The translations under genes were made by a program, and so were the position numbers. This document shows, piece after piece, positions 6,587-14,473 of a stretch of 20,555 nt of DNA (positions are counted from its first letter, which is position 1; every line of letters starts with the position of its first letter). Below the pieces are notes generated by a model. The model had not been told where the DNA came from. It did no database searches and saw only the letters and a list, made by a program, of their open reading frames with translations. The stretch is from UBA11373 sp035291545 (lineage in GTDB: Bacteria; Actinomycetota; Acidimicrobiia; Spongiisociales; UBA11373): positions 1-20,555 of the forward strand of contig DATDRW010000028.1 in NCBI GenBank assembly GCA_035291545.1, in the 5' to 3' direction.

Positions 6587-7249
6587 GTGAGCATCAAGAT
6601 CGCCCCGTCGATACTCGCCGCCGACTTCGCCCATCTCGGCGACGACGTCGCCCGGGTGGCGGGCCACGTCGATTTCCTCCACGTCGACGTCATGGACGGC
6701 CACTACGTGCCGAACCTCTCCTTCGGGATGCCGGTGATCTCGGCGCTGCGCGCCACTACGGACCTCGACTTCGACTGCCACCTGATGGTGACCAACCCGG
6801 TGTCGTTGTTCGAACCGCTGCGGGCCGCAGGCGCCACTCTGGTCACCGTGCACATCGAGGTCCATCCCGATCCTCGGCGTGCCGCCAGGGCTGCCACAGC
6901 AGCGGGTCTCGGGTTCGGCCTCGTGGTGAACCCGGCGACCCCGTTCTCGGCGGCTGCGCCCTTTCTCGACCTGTGCGACCTCTTCCTGGTGATGTCGGTC
7001 GAGCCCGGATTCGGTGGCCAGGCCTTCATTCCCGAGGTGCTGCCCAAGATCGAGGCTGCCAGGAAGCTGGTTGACTCCACCGGTCTTCGTGCCGATATCG
7101 AGATCGATGGGGGGATCACCCCTGAGACGGCTCGACTGGCCCGGGACGCCGGGGCGAACGTGTTTGTGGCCGGCACGGCGATCTTTGGGTCGGACGATCC
7201 GGTGGCAGCCGTCGAGCGTCTCCGCAAAGCGGTAGACGGGAAGGCATGA
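6587..7249 (+). CDS. rpe: Ribulose-phosphate 3-epimerase
   Basis: A 220-residue TIM-barrel metalloenzyme that interconverts ribulose 5-phosphate and xylulose 5-phosphate in the pentose phosphate pathway. Signatures are APSILAADFAHL near the N-terminus, HVDVMDGHYVPNLSFG (metal-binding His and Asp), DCHLMV, VMSVEPGFGGQAF, and EIDGGI followed by the phosphate-binding GTAIFG. The GTG start gives the standard N-terminus MSIKIAPSIL and matches a leaderless arrangement. The last codons overlap the next gene (ATGA), so the two are translated together. rpe follows fmt/rsmB in many actinobacteria, which fits here apart from the ppk2 between them. Confidence 0.96.
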   Translation: MSIKIAPSILAADFAHLGDDVARVAGHVDFLHVDVMDGHYVPNLSFGMPVISALRATTDLDFDCHLMVTNPVSLFEPLRAAGATLVTVHIEVHPDPRRAARAATAAGLGFGLVVNPATPFSAAAPFLDLCDLFLVMSVEPGFGGQAFIPEVLPKIEAARKLVDSTGLRADIEIDGGITPETARLARDAGANVFVAGTAIFGSDDPVAAVERLRKAVDGKA

Positions 7250-8175
7250 GCGAACGGGTTCTGGTCATCGACGACGACCCCGACGTCCTGAGCTTCGTGA
7301 CGCGAAGCCTCGAGGCCGAGGGATTCGACGTGCGCACCGCCGCCGACGGCCGGGGGGGGCTCGCCTTGGCGACGACGATCGCCCCCGACCTCGTCCTGCT
7401 CGACCTGTCTCTCCCCGACCTCGACGGCTATGAAATCCTCCGGGCGCTCCAGACCGGGGCGGTGACATCGCACGTACCGATCGTGCTGCTCACCATCGCC
7501 AACAGCGTGGAGGATCTGGTCCGCGGGCTCGACGCCGGCGCCGACGATTACGTCACCAAACCGTTCGCCATCGAAGAGCTGATGGCACGGGTCGGGTCGG
7601 TGCTGCGTCGCTCCAGGTCGCTGCGCGAGCTGTCACCGCTCACCGGGCTGCCCGGGAACTTCCGGATCGCCGAGGTGCTGCAGCGCCGGGTCGCCTCCGG
7701 GCTGCCGCTCGCCGTCGTCCACGCCGACCTCGACAACTTCAAAGCGTTCAACGACCATTACGGGTTCATGCGGGGCGACAACGTCATCAAGTTCACTGCG
7801 AACACGCTCGTCGAGGCTGCGGTGGAGATCGGCGACCCGTCGGCGTTCGTCGGTCACGTGGGCGGCGACGACTTCATCATGGTGATGGACCCGGAGGTGT
7901 CCGAGCGCTTCTGCAAGGAAGTGGTCGAGCGCTTCGACGACGGCATCCTGGACTTCTACGATGCGCACGACGCTCTCCGCGGCTACGTCGAGGTCATCGA
8001 TCGACGCGGCGAGAGGCACGCCTTCCCCATCGTGTCGATTTCGCTCGGTATCGCCACCAATCTGCGCCGCTCGTTCGCCAGCGAGTGGGAGGCTTCGGCG
8101 GTGGCGTCGGAGATGAAGGAGCACGCCAAGTCCGAGGCGGGCTCGTCGTACAAGGTCGATCGCCGAACCGGCTGA
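7246..8175 (+). CDS. Response regulator with a receiver domain and a variant GGDEF domain
   Basis: A 309-residue cytoplasmic two-domain protein. The receiver domain (about 4-120) has the acidic pocket at Asp9-Asp11, the phospho-acceptor Asp53 (LLDLSLPD), Thr83 and Lys105 (TKPF). The GGDEF domain (about 130-305) has HADLDNFKAFNDHYG with the metal-binding Asp161 and the signature GGDDF at 206-210. The Glu of GGDEF is replaced by Asp, the usual Arg two residues upstream is Val, and no RxxD inhibitory site is visible. It could be a weak cyclic-di-GMP synthase or a non-catalytic signalling domain. There is no DNA-binding domain and no histidine kinase nearby. The ATG overlaps the rpe stop. Confidence 0.88.
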   Translation: MSERVLVIDDDPDVLSFVTRSLEAEGFDVRTAADGRGGLALATTIAPDLVLLDLSLPDLDGYEILRALQTGAVTSHVPIVLLTIANSVEDLVRGLDAGADDYVTKPFAIEELMARVGSVLRRSRSLRELSPLTGLPGNFRIAEVLQRRVASGLPLAVVHADLDNFKAFNDHYGFMRGDNVIKFTANTLVEAAVEIGDPSAFVGHVGGDDFIMVMDPEVSERFCKEVVERFDDGILDFYDAHDALRGYVEVIDRRGERHAFPIVSISLGIATNLRRSFASEWEASAVASEMKEHAKSEAGSSYKVDRRTG

Positions 8176-8233
8176 CGACTCTCCGGTGGGTCGATGTTCC
8201 GGTGGCCGCGCTGCGCGCCGGGCGGCGATGGGG

Positions 8234-8239
8234 GAGAAT
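8234..8239 (+). promoter_or_regulatory. Possible -10 box for a leaderless rnhB transcript
   Basis: GAGAAT lies 6 nt before the rnhB ATG at 8246, the same spacing as for rpe and ppk2. The match to TATAAT is 4 of 6 and no -35 is visible, so support is moderate to low. The rest of the 70 bp gap after the response regulator shows nothing recognisable. Confidence 0.35.
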
Positions 8240-8245
8240 GTCCGG

Positions 8246-8947
8246 ATGTCCATCGCCCGACTCCGGCCCTCGCTGCGGCGGTGCCCCCCCGGGATCCTCG
8301 TCGAGCGGGGGCTGTGGGATTCGGGAGCCGAAATCGTGGTGGGTGTCGACGAGGTCGGGCGCGGCGCCTGGGCGGGACCGATCTCCGTCGGGGCCGCAGT
8401 GATCCCCCGGGACCGGCGGGTGTACAAGGTCCGCGACTCGAAGCTGCTCACCGGGCGGGAGCGCGAGGCCCTCTTCGACCGCATCTCCGGATGGTGTGCC
8501 GCCTGGGCGGTGGGTCACGCCGGCGCCGATGAATGCGACGAGCTCGGGATGGCCGGGGCGCAGCGGCTGGCGGCTCGACGCGCCTTGAGCGCATTGGGAG
8601 TCGTCCCGGATGCGGTCGTAGTCGACGGTCCCTGGGACTTCGTCGGCCATCCGCGGACGATCGCCGCGGTGAATGCCGATCGCACGTGCCTCTCGGTGGC
8701 GGCGGCATCGATCCTGGCCAAGGTGACGCGGGACCGCATCATGTGCGCCGAGGCGGTGCATTACCCGCATTGGTGGTTCGAGAAGAACAAGGGCTACCCC
8801 GGCCCCCGCCACCGCGCCGCTCTGCAGTGGTTCGGGCCGAGCGCCATCCATCGGCGATCCTGGGTGTTCATGGACGGCATCGTGTGGAACGGGGTACGCC
8901 GGTTCGAGCGGCCCGATGCCCAGGGCCGGTTGCTCGAGCCACGTTGA
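8246..8947 (+). CDS. rnhB: Ribonuclease HII
   Basis: A 233-residue RNase HII, which cuts the RNA strand of RNA-DNA hybrids and removes single ribonucleotides from DNA. The four catalytic acids are Asp35 and Glu36 (GVDEVGRGAWAGP), Asp127 (VVVDGPWDF) and Asp145 (NADRTCLSVAAASILAKVTRD). DSKLL (64-68) and WFEKNKGYP are also diagnostic. ATG 8246 is preferred because family similarity begins near residue 15 and a -10-like box lies 6 nt upstream; an in-frame extension to 8186 has no homology. rnhB lies near rplS and lepB in many actinobacteria; here it precedes infC instead. Confidence 0.95.
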   Translation: MSIARLRPSLRRCPPGILVERGLWDSGAEIVVGVDEVGRGAWAGPISVGAAVIPRDRRVYKVRDSKLLTGREREALFDRISGWCAAWAVGHAGADECDELGMAGAQRLAARRALSALGVVPDAVVVDGPWDFVGHPRTIAAVNADRTCLSVAAASILAKVTRDRIMCAEAVHYPHWWFEKNKGYPGPRHRAALQWFGPSAIHRRSWVFMDGIVWNGVRRFERPDAQGRLLEPR

Positions 8948-8972
8948 TCGTCCGCTCCGGTGGCCGTATAAT
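8944..8972 (+). promoter_or_regulatory. Strong housekeeping promoter of the infC-rpmI-rplT operon
   Basis: TTGATC (8944-8949), a 17 bp spacer and a perfect TATAAT (8967-8972) form a vegetative sigma-factor promoter that overlaps the end of rnhB. The -10 box is flanked by the inverted repeat GGCCG (8962-8966) and CGGCC (8973-8977). Transcription would start near 8979, leaving a leader of about 145 nt before infC. Confidence 0.8.
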
Positions 8973-9048
8973 CGGCCGACAACCGAGATCAAGCGGAAGC
9001 GCTGCTTCCCACCCGGCCACCTTCGGTGCGCCGAGGTCGTGAGCGTCA

Positions 9049-9080
9049 GACGACGGCAGCGCATGCCGTCGTTTCGTTTG
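9049..9080 (+). terminator. Terminator-like hairpin in the infC leader (possible attenuator)
   Basis: ACGACGGCA (9050-9058) pairs perfectly with TGCCGTCGT (9064-9072) around a 5-nt loop, and the T-rich stretch TTCGTTTGT follows. It lies between the promoter and the first gene, so it cannot end an upstream operon other than rnhB read-through. A smaller hairpin, GGAAGC/GCTTCC (8995-9009), precedes it. In Bacillus, L20 controls a terminator in the infC leader; a similar mechanism is plausible here but is an inference. Confidence 0.5.
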
Positions 9081-9123
9081 TCCCGGGCCCACCGGGGGTG
9101 TCAACACGGGAGGTCGAGCGAAC

Positions 9124-9726
9124 ATCGCACAGGAACTGAGGGTCAACGACAAGATCCGGGCCCGGGAGGTGCGCGTGGTCGCACCGGACGGCAGCCAGGT
9201 CGGCGTTCTCAAGGTCGAAGAGGCGCAGTACCTGGCCAATCAACTCGGGCTCGACCTCGTCGAGGTGGCACCCGAGGCCAAGCCGCCCGTGTGCCGGATG
9301 ATGGATTACGGCAAGTACAAGTACGAGCTGTCCGTCCGCCAGCGCGAGGCCCGGAAGAAGCAGACCCGCACCGTGGTCAAAGAAGTGAAGCTCCGCCCGA
9401 AGACCGACGACCACGACTACGAATGGAAGAAACGGCGCGTCGTCGAGTTCCTCGGCGAGGGCGACAAGGTGAAGATAACGATGATGTTCCGGGGGCGGGA
9501 ACTGAGCCACCCGGAGCTGGGATCGAAGGTCCTGCAACGGCTCGCCGCCGAGGTCGGGGACTGGGGCGTCGTGGAGCAGAACGCCCGGCTGGAGGGACGG
9601 AACATGACGATGCAGCTGGCTCCGGTGAAGCGCCGTAAAGAGGCCGCCGGCGCACACGCCGGGAGCCCCCCGGACGGCGACGCCGGCGCTGCGGTGGAAG
9701 CCGCCGACGAACCGGCCGAGGAGTGA
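9124..9726 (+). CDS. infC: Translation initiation factor IF-3
   Basis: IF-3 (about 200 residues) binds the 30S subunit, blocks 50S joining and checks the initiator tRNA and start codon. The N-terminal domain includes RVNDKIRAREVRVVAPDG and EVAPEAKPPVCRMMDYGKYKYE; the C-terminal domain includes KEVKLRPKTDDHDYEWKKRRVVEFL and VKITMMFRGRELSHPELG. No ATG or GTG lies upstream of the conserved N-terminus in this frame. ATC 9124, 9 nt after GGGAGGT (9108-9114), is the best start. Rare AUU or AUC starts are a known hallmark of infC, allowing IF-3 to repress its own synthesis. GTG 9169 would cut off conserved residues. The C-terminal ~25 residues are Ala/Asp/Glu-rich and variable. First gene of the infC-rpmI-rplT operon. 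Confidence 0.93.
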   Translation: MAQELRVNDKIRAREVRVVAPDGSQVGVLKVEEAQYLANQLGLDLVEVAPEAKPPVCRMMDYGKYKYELSVRQREARKKQTRTVVKEVKLRPKTDDHDYEWKKRRVVEFLGEGDKVKITMMFRGRELSHPELGSKVLQRLAAEVGDWGVVEQNARLEGRNMTMQLAPVKRRKEAAGAHAGSPPDGDAGAAVEAADEPAEE

Positions 9727-9731
9727 GTGAG

Positions 9732-9929
9732 ATGCCGAAGCAGAAGACGAGACGATCCGCCGCCAAGCGGTTCAAGGTGACCGGGAGCGGGAAGCTCCGG
9801 CGCCGTCAGGCGTGGCGCGCGCATCTGGTCGTGGGCAAGAAGTCGGGCCGCAGGCTGCGCCGGCTCAAGGGTGAGCAGGATGTCTCCGCAGCCGACACCG
9901 GCCGCGTCCGCAGGATGCTGGGCCGCTAG
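9732..9929 (+). CDS. rpmI: 50S ribosomal protein L35
   Basis: A 65-residue, very basic ribosomal protein. The sequence starts MPKQKTRRSAAKRFKVTGSG, the standard L35 N-terminus, and ends with RRMLGR. ATG 9732 has the Shine-Dalgarno GAGGAG at 9718-9723, 8 nt upstream, which lies in the end of infC; GTG 9723 would add three non-conserved residues. The gene is 5 nt downstream of infC and 8 nt upstream of rplT, in the near-universal order infC-rpmI-rplT. Confidence 0.97.
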   Translation: MPKQKTRRSAAKRFKVTGSGKLRRRQAWRAHLVVGKKSGRRLRRLKGEQDVSAADTGRVRRMLGR

Positions 9930-9937
9930 GAGGAGTC

Positions 9938-10297
9938 ATGCCACGAATCAAGCGCTCGGTTCACGCTCAGAAGAAGCGCCGCAAGATCCTCGAACGCGCC
10001 AGCGGTTACAAGGGTGCGCGCAGCAGGCGTCTCCGCACCGCCAACGAGCAGGTCATGAACGCGATGCAGGACGCCTATCGCGACCGCAGGGCGCGCAAGG
10101 GTGAGTTCCGCAAGTTGTGGATCACCCGGATCAATGCGGCGGCTCGCCAGCACGGCACCACCTACTCGCGGCTCATGGCCGATCTCAAAGCAGCCGAGAT
10201 CGACGTCGATCGCAAGATGCTCGCCGAGATGGCGGTGTCGGATCCGGATGCGTTCGGCGCGCTGGTCAAGTCCGCCGCGGGAGCATCCAACGGCTGA
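9938..10297 (+). CDS. rplT: 50S ribosomal protein L20
   Basis: A 119-residue protein that binds 23S rRNA early in 50S assembly. The family pattern is clear: MPRIKRSVHAQKKRRKILERASGYKGARSRRLRTA, then KGEFRKLWITRINAAARQHGTTYSRLMADL. AGGAGG (9929-9934) directly precedes ATG 9938. In other bacteria L20 represses this operon by binding its leader RNA; the leader hairpin upstream of infC makes that possible here too. The C-terminus is a few residues longer than in E. coli (118 residues in total there), within the normal range. Confidence 0.97.
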   Translation: MPRIKRSVHAQKKRRKILERASGYKGARSRRLRTANEQVMNAMQDAYRDRRARKGEFRKLWITRINAAARQHGTTYSRLMADLKAAEIDVDRKMLAEMAVSDPDAFGALVKSAAGASNG

Positions 10298-10325
10298 GGC
10301 GCCGGTCTCGCCGCACCACCCGGCG

Positions 10326-11054
10326 GTGGCGGCTGCGGTGCGTTTGCACCGGAGCCGGGGGCGAGTCGCTGCCGGCGAGACGCTGCTCGAGGGCCCGCAT
10401 CTGGTCGGTTCCGCTCTCAACGCCGGCCTCCGTCCCATTCGGGTCTTTGTCGCCCAGGGTGACGCCGGCGGGCTGGCCCTCGCCGGGAGGTGCCGTTGCG
10501 AGGTGCTCGTGGTCGACCTGCGGACCCTGGAGCGTCTGGGAACCACCGAAGCGCCGCAGGGCCCGATTGCGGTCGTCGCCATTCCCGACGAGGCCCCGGA
10601 CCCGGGTGGGCGGGTGATCGTGGCCTGGGGGGTGGCAGACCCGGGCAACTGCGGCACGCTGATCCGGATCGCGGCGGCCTTCGGGTACGGCTACCTGTCG
10701 GGCCCGGAGTCGGCCGACGTCTGGGCGCCCAAGGTACTGCGCTCCGGGGCCGGTGCCCACTTCTCCATCTCCATCGGCACCGCAGTCACCCTGGGTGAGG
10801 TGCGCGCCGGTGGCCGGACCGTGGTGGCGACCGTGGCGCGAGGCGGATCGGTGCCGGGCGCTCTGCCCGCCTCGGTAGCGGTGCTCGTCGGCAACGAGGC
10901 GCACGGACTGCCTGAGGACGTGGTCGCAGCCGCCGACGTGAGGGTGACGATCCCCACCTCGGGTGCGGTGGAGAGTCTCAACGCCGCGATGGCCGGTGCG
11001 ATCGTGGCCTATCTGGGCGTCTCGGGCACCGGGACTAACCTTCCTGCCTCGTGA
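10326..11054 (+). CDS. SpoU/TrmH-family RNA 2'-O-methyltransferase
   Basis: About 242 residues. The protein transfers a methyl group from S-adenosylmethionine to a ribose 2'-OH in rRNA or tRNA. The three SPOUT motifs are present: VADPGNCGTLIRIAAAFG (motif 1), VAVLVGNEAHGL (motif 2) and VTIPTSGAVESLNAAMAGAI (motif 3), which build the knotted cofactor site. The N-terminal segment GETLLEGPHLVGSAL is the substrate-binding domain of RlmB/TsnR-like members. GTG 10326 is chosen as the first start after rplT; GTG 10338 is the alternative. Between rplT and pheS, actinobacteria carry a tsnR-like gene, so the exact target is probably rRNA, but it cannot be read from sequence. The stop overlaps pheS (GTGA). 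Confidence 0.88.
   Translation: MAAAVRLHRSRGRVAAGETLLEGPHLVGSALNAGLRPIRVFVAQGDAGGLALAGRCRCEVLVVDLRTLERLGTTEAPQGPIAVVAIPDEAPDPGGRVIVAWGVADPGNCGTLIRIAAAFGYGYLSGPESADVWAPKVLRSGAGAHFSISIGTAVTLGEVRAGGRTVVATVARGGSVPGALPASVAVLVGNEAHGLPEDVVAAADVRVTIPTSGAVESLNAAMAGAIVAYLGVSGTGTNLPAS
11036..11041 (+). promoter_or_regulatory. Possible internal -10 box before pheS
   Basis: TAACCT lies 9 nt before GTG 11051, inside the end of the methyltransferase gene. There is no Shine-Dalgarno sequence before pheS. A leaderless or very short leader transcript of pheST is possible in addition to read-through from upstream. Confidence 0.35.
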
Positions 11055-12094
11055 TCTCCTCGGTCGATCTCCGCGACCTCGCCGAACGGATCCTTTCGCG
11101 CCTGCCCGCCGCGGGGTCGGTCGCGGAGGTCGATGCCCTGGAGGCGGAGGTGCTGGGGGCGGGCGCTCCTGTGGCGGAGGCACGGCGCAGCCTGCGGGAC
11201 GCCCCGGAGGACGTGCGCCGTGAGCTGGGCCGGGCGGTGAACGAGGTCACCGCCGCCGTGTCGGCGGCGGTGGGGGAGCGGCGCTCCGCCCTGGCGGCGG
11301 CGGAACGCGATGCCCGTCTGGTCGAAGAGTGGCTGGACATGACCCTTCCGGGCCGGGCACCGGCGCGGGGTCGGGCACACCTCGTGTCGACCGTGTGGGA
11401 CGAGATCGTTGACATCTTCGTGGCACTCGGGTACACGGTTGCCTCGGGGCCGGAGGTGGAGACCGCCTACTACAACTTCGACGCGCTCAACACGCCCCCG
11501 ACACATCCCTCGCGTCTGGAGAGCGACACGCTCTACGTCGCCCACGGGCCGGATCCCGAGGGGGTCGTCCTGCGCACCCACACTTCGCCGGTGCAGGCGA
11601 GGTACATGGAGTTGCACCGGCCACCGATTTACGTGGTGGTACCGGGGAGGGTGTACCGGCGTGACGCCGTCGATGCCACCCATACCCCGGTGTTCCACCA
11701 GTTCGAGGGCCTGGCGGTGGACGAGGCCATCACGTTCGGCGACCTCAAGGGGACGCTGCACTACTTCGCCCGGGAGTTCTTCGGCTCGCAGCGCAAGGTA
11801 CGGTTCCTGCCCCACTTCTTCCCGTTCACCGAGCCCTCGGCCGAGATGCACGTCGACTGTTTCGCTTGTGACGGGGTCGGGTGCCGTGTGTGCAGGGAGA
11901 CGGGGTGGATCGAACTGCTCGGCTGCGGCGTCGTCGATCCGAACGTGTTCACTGCGGTCGGTTACGACCCCACCGAGGTCTCGGGCTTCGCGTTCGGAAT
12001 GGGGATCGATCGGCTGGCGATGATCCGCTACGGCATCCCGGAGCTGCGCATGTTCTTCGATCCGGATCTCCGCATCCTGAGGCAGTTTCCATGA
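11051..12094 (+). CDS. pheS: Phenylalanine-tRNA ligase alpha subunit
   Basis: A 347-residue class II synthetase subunit that carries the active site of the alpha2-beta2 enzyme. An N-terminal coiled coil (about 1-100) binds tRNA. Motif 2 is seen in VVPGRVYRRDAVDATHTPVFHQFEGL and motif 3 in FAFGMGIDRLAMIRYGIPELR. The segment CFACDGVGCRVCRETGWIELLGCG holds several Cys and matches a pattern found in many PheS proteins, possibly a metal site. The GTG start overlaps the preceding stop (GTGA) and the 3' end overlaps pheT (ATGA), so both neighbours are likely translationally coupled. Confidence 0.96.
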   Translation: MISSVDLRDLAERILSRLPAAGSVAEVDALEAEVLGAGAPVAEARRSLRDAPEDVRRELGRAVNEVTAAVSAAVGERRSALAAAERDARLVEEWLDMTLPGRAPARGRAHLVSTVWDEIVDIFVALGYTVASGPEVETAYYNFDALNTPPTHPSRLESDTLYVAHGPDPEGVVLRTHTSPVQARYMELHRPPIYVVVPGRVYRRDAVDATHTPVFHQFEGLAVDEAITFGDLKGTLHYFAREFFGSQRKVRFLPHFFPFTEPSAEMHVDCFACDGVGCRVCRETGWIELLGCGVVDPNVFTAVGYDPTEVSGFAFGMGIDRLAMIRYGIPELRMFFDPDLRILRQFP

Positions 12095-14472
12095 AGGCAT
12101 CGCTGCATTGGATCCGGGAGTTCGTCGACCTCCCGACGACCGATGCGGACGTGATCGCCACCGCGTTCGACGGTCTCGGTCTCGAGGTCGAGGGCGTCAC
12201 CCCGGTGCTCTCGGACTTCAGCGGGGTGATCGTGGCCCGGGTGACCGGCATCCGGCCGCACCCCTCGGCAGACCGTGTCCGGCTGGTGACCATCGAGGAC
12301 GGCGACGGCGGCCGCGAGGTGGTGTGCGGCGCCTGGAACTTCGACGTCGGGGCAACGGTCGCCTATGCGACGGTCGGATCGCGTCTCGCCGGCGGGTTAG
12401 AGGTCGGCGAGCGCGCCATCCGGGGCGTGCGTTCCCCGGGCATGATCTGTTCGGAGCGCGAACTCGGCATCGGCGACGAGGGCGGTGGCATTCTTCTCCT
12501 GGACGATGGTCTTGCCCCCGGCACCGATGTCGGCGGCCTGCTTGCGCTGCCCGATGTGGTGTTCGAGGTCGCCATCACCCCCAACCGCCCCGACGCCATG
12601 TCGATCCACGGGCTCGCCCGGGAGCTCGGCGCGTTCTTCGGGGTGGAGGTGCGTCCCATCGACACCACCGGGCCGGCGGTGAGCGGGGCCGGCATCGTCC
12701 GGGTCCGGATCGAGGACCCGCAGGGTTGCCCGCGCTTCACCGCACGCGGGATCGCCGGGGTCACGGTGGCGCCGTCTCCGCTGTGGATGCGGCTCCGCCT
12801 GCGCTCGGCCGGGGTGCGTCCGGTCAACAATGTGGTGGACGTCACCAACTACGTGATGCTCGAGACCGGCCAACCCCTCCACGCCTTCGATTTGGACCGT
12901 ATCCCCGAGGAGACCGTTGTGGTGCGGCGGGCGGCACCCGGAGAGCTCCTCACCACCCTCGACGGAGTGGAGCGCACCCTCGACCCCGCAGACCTGGTCA
13001 TTGCGAGCCCGGCGGCTGCGCTCGGATTGGCGGGTGTCATGGGAGGCGGCGACAGCGAGGTGTCCGCCCGGACGACCCGGGTGCTTCTCGAGGTGGCTCA
13101 TTTCGAGCCGACCGGGATCCTCCTCACCGGGAAGCGGCACGGACTCCGTACCGAGGCGATGGCCCGTTTCGAGCGTGGCGTCGACCCGATGCTTCCCCCG
13201 GTGGCTTCGGCCCGGGCGACGAGCCTGATCGGCCTCGTTGCGGGCGGCTCTCCGGTCGGCGGGATCGTCGACGAGTTCCCCCGTCCTCCGCATCCCGTGG
13301 TCATCTCGCTGCCGGTTGGAGAGGTGGAGCGTCTCCTCGGCGTGCCGCTCTACGGGATCGAGATCGGCGCCTTGCTGGGTCGGCTCGGCTTCGGGGTCGA
13401 GGGCGAGGATCCCCTGCAGGTGGCGGTTCCGACCTTCCGACCCGACGTGACCCGTCCCGTCGACCTCGTCGAAGAGGTAGCCCGCCTTCACGGTCTGGAC
13501 AACATCCCGGCGACGCTGCCGCACGGTCCCGGTGGCGGTGTTCCGGCATGGGAGCGAACCCGGCGCGCAGTGCGAGCAGCGATGGTGGGGGCCGGGTACT
13601 ACGAGATCTACAGCTTCGACTTCGTGGGCCGCGAACAGATCGAGCGTCTCGCGCTGCCGGAAGACGACCCGCGGCGGCACCCACTCGAGGTGCGCAACCC
13701 GCTCAGCGATGAGCAGGCACTCCTTCGCTCCACGCTGCTCCCCGGGCTCCTCGAGGGCCTGCGCGTGAATGCGACGCGTCATTTCGCCGACGTGTCGCTG
13801 TTCGAATTCGGGAGCGTGTTCCTCCCGGCGCCAGGCGCTCCGATCCCGGAGCAGCCACTCCATCTCGGATTTGCCGCCACCGGTGCGATTCCCGGACCGT
13901 CGTGGCAGGAGCGGCCACCGCGCGACGCTCTGGATGCCGTCGGTCTCGTCGCAATGCTCGGCGCCGCCACCGGTGTCTCTCTCGAAGTCGTCCAGGGCGC
14001 CGAGCCGGGATTCCATCCCGGCCGGTGCGGCTCCGTGATGCTCTCGGGCGAGCGCATCGGTGTGGTGGGCGAGATCCACCCCGACGTCGCCGCCGCCTGG
14101 GGCCTGAGCGGTCGTGTGGCTGCCGGCGAGCTGTCGCTGTCCGCGCTCGAGGCCGCACCGGGCCGACGTATCGCGGTGCCCAGCGCCTTTCCTCCGGTCG
14201 TGTTCGATCTCGCCTTCGACCTGGAAGGGCACACCCCCGTCTCCGGGATTCTGGCCGCGATCCGGGAGGCCGCGGGCCCGGCGCTCGAGGACGTCACCGT
14301 CTTCGACGTGTTCCAGGGCCCGCCCCTCGAGGTGGGACGGAAGAGCGTTGCCGTGCGGCTCACCTTCCGTCACCCGGAGCGGACGATGGTCGACGACGAG
14401 ATGATCCCGGTGCGGGAGGCGATCGCCTCGCGGGTGTTGGAGCAGCTCGGCGGAAGGCTACGAGGAGGCTGA
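12091..14472 (+). CDS. pheT: Phenylalanine-tRNA ligase beta subunit
   Basis: A 793-residue subunit, of normal bacterial length. Domains in order: B1 (MKASLHWIREFVDLP), the EMAP-like tRNA-binding domain (about 40-150, VARVTGIRPHPSADRVRLV), the B3/B4 editing domain (about 210-380) that hydrolyses Tyr-tRNA(Phe), the B5 domain (about 400-480), the catalytic-like core (about 490-690) and the C-terminal anticodon-binding FDX-ACB domain (FPPVVFDLAFDLEG to the end). ATG 12091 overlaps the pheS stop (ATGA). The subunit acts only together with PheS. Nothing appears broken or missing. Confidence 0.97.
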   Translation: MKASLHWIREFVDLPTTDADVIATAFDGLGLEVEGVTPVLSDFSGVIVARVTGIRPHPSADRVRLVTIEDGDGGREVVCGAWNFDVGATVAYATVGSRLAGGLEVGERAIRGVRSPGMICSERELGIGDEGGGILLLDDGLAPGTDVGGLLALPDVVFEVAITPNRPDAMSIHGLARELGAFFGVEVRPIDTTGPAVSGAGIVRVRIEDPQGCPRFTARGIAGVTVAPSPLWMRLRLRSAGVRPVNNVVDVTNYVMLETGQPLHAFDLDRIPEETVVVRRAAPGELLTTLDGVERTLDPADLVIASPAAALGLAGVMGGGDSEVSARTTRVLLEVAHFEPTGILLTGKRHGLRTEAMARFERGVDPMLPPVASARATSLIGLVAGGSPVGGIVDEFPRPPHPVVISLPVGEVERLLGVPLYGIEIGALLGRLGFGVEGEDPLQVAVPTFRPDVTRPVDLVEEVARLHGLDNIPATLPHGPGGGVPAWERTRRAVRAAMVGAGYYEIYSFDFVGREQIERLALPEDDPRRHPLEVRNPLSDEQALLRSTLLPGLLEGLRVNATRHFADVSLFEFGSVFLPAPGAPIPEQPLHLGFAATGAIPGPSWQERPPRDALDAVGLVAMLGAATGVSLEVVQGAEPGFHPGRCGSVMLSGERIGVVGEIHPDVAAAWGLSGRVAAGELSLSALEAAPGRRIAVPSAFPPVVFDLAFDLEGHTPVSGILAAIREAAGPALEDVTVFDVFQGPPLEVGRKSVAVRLTFRHPERTMVDDEMIPVREAIASRVLEQLGGRLRGG

Positions 14473-14473
14473 G

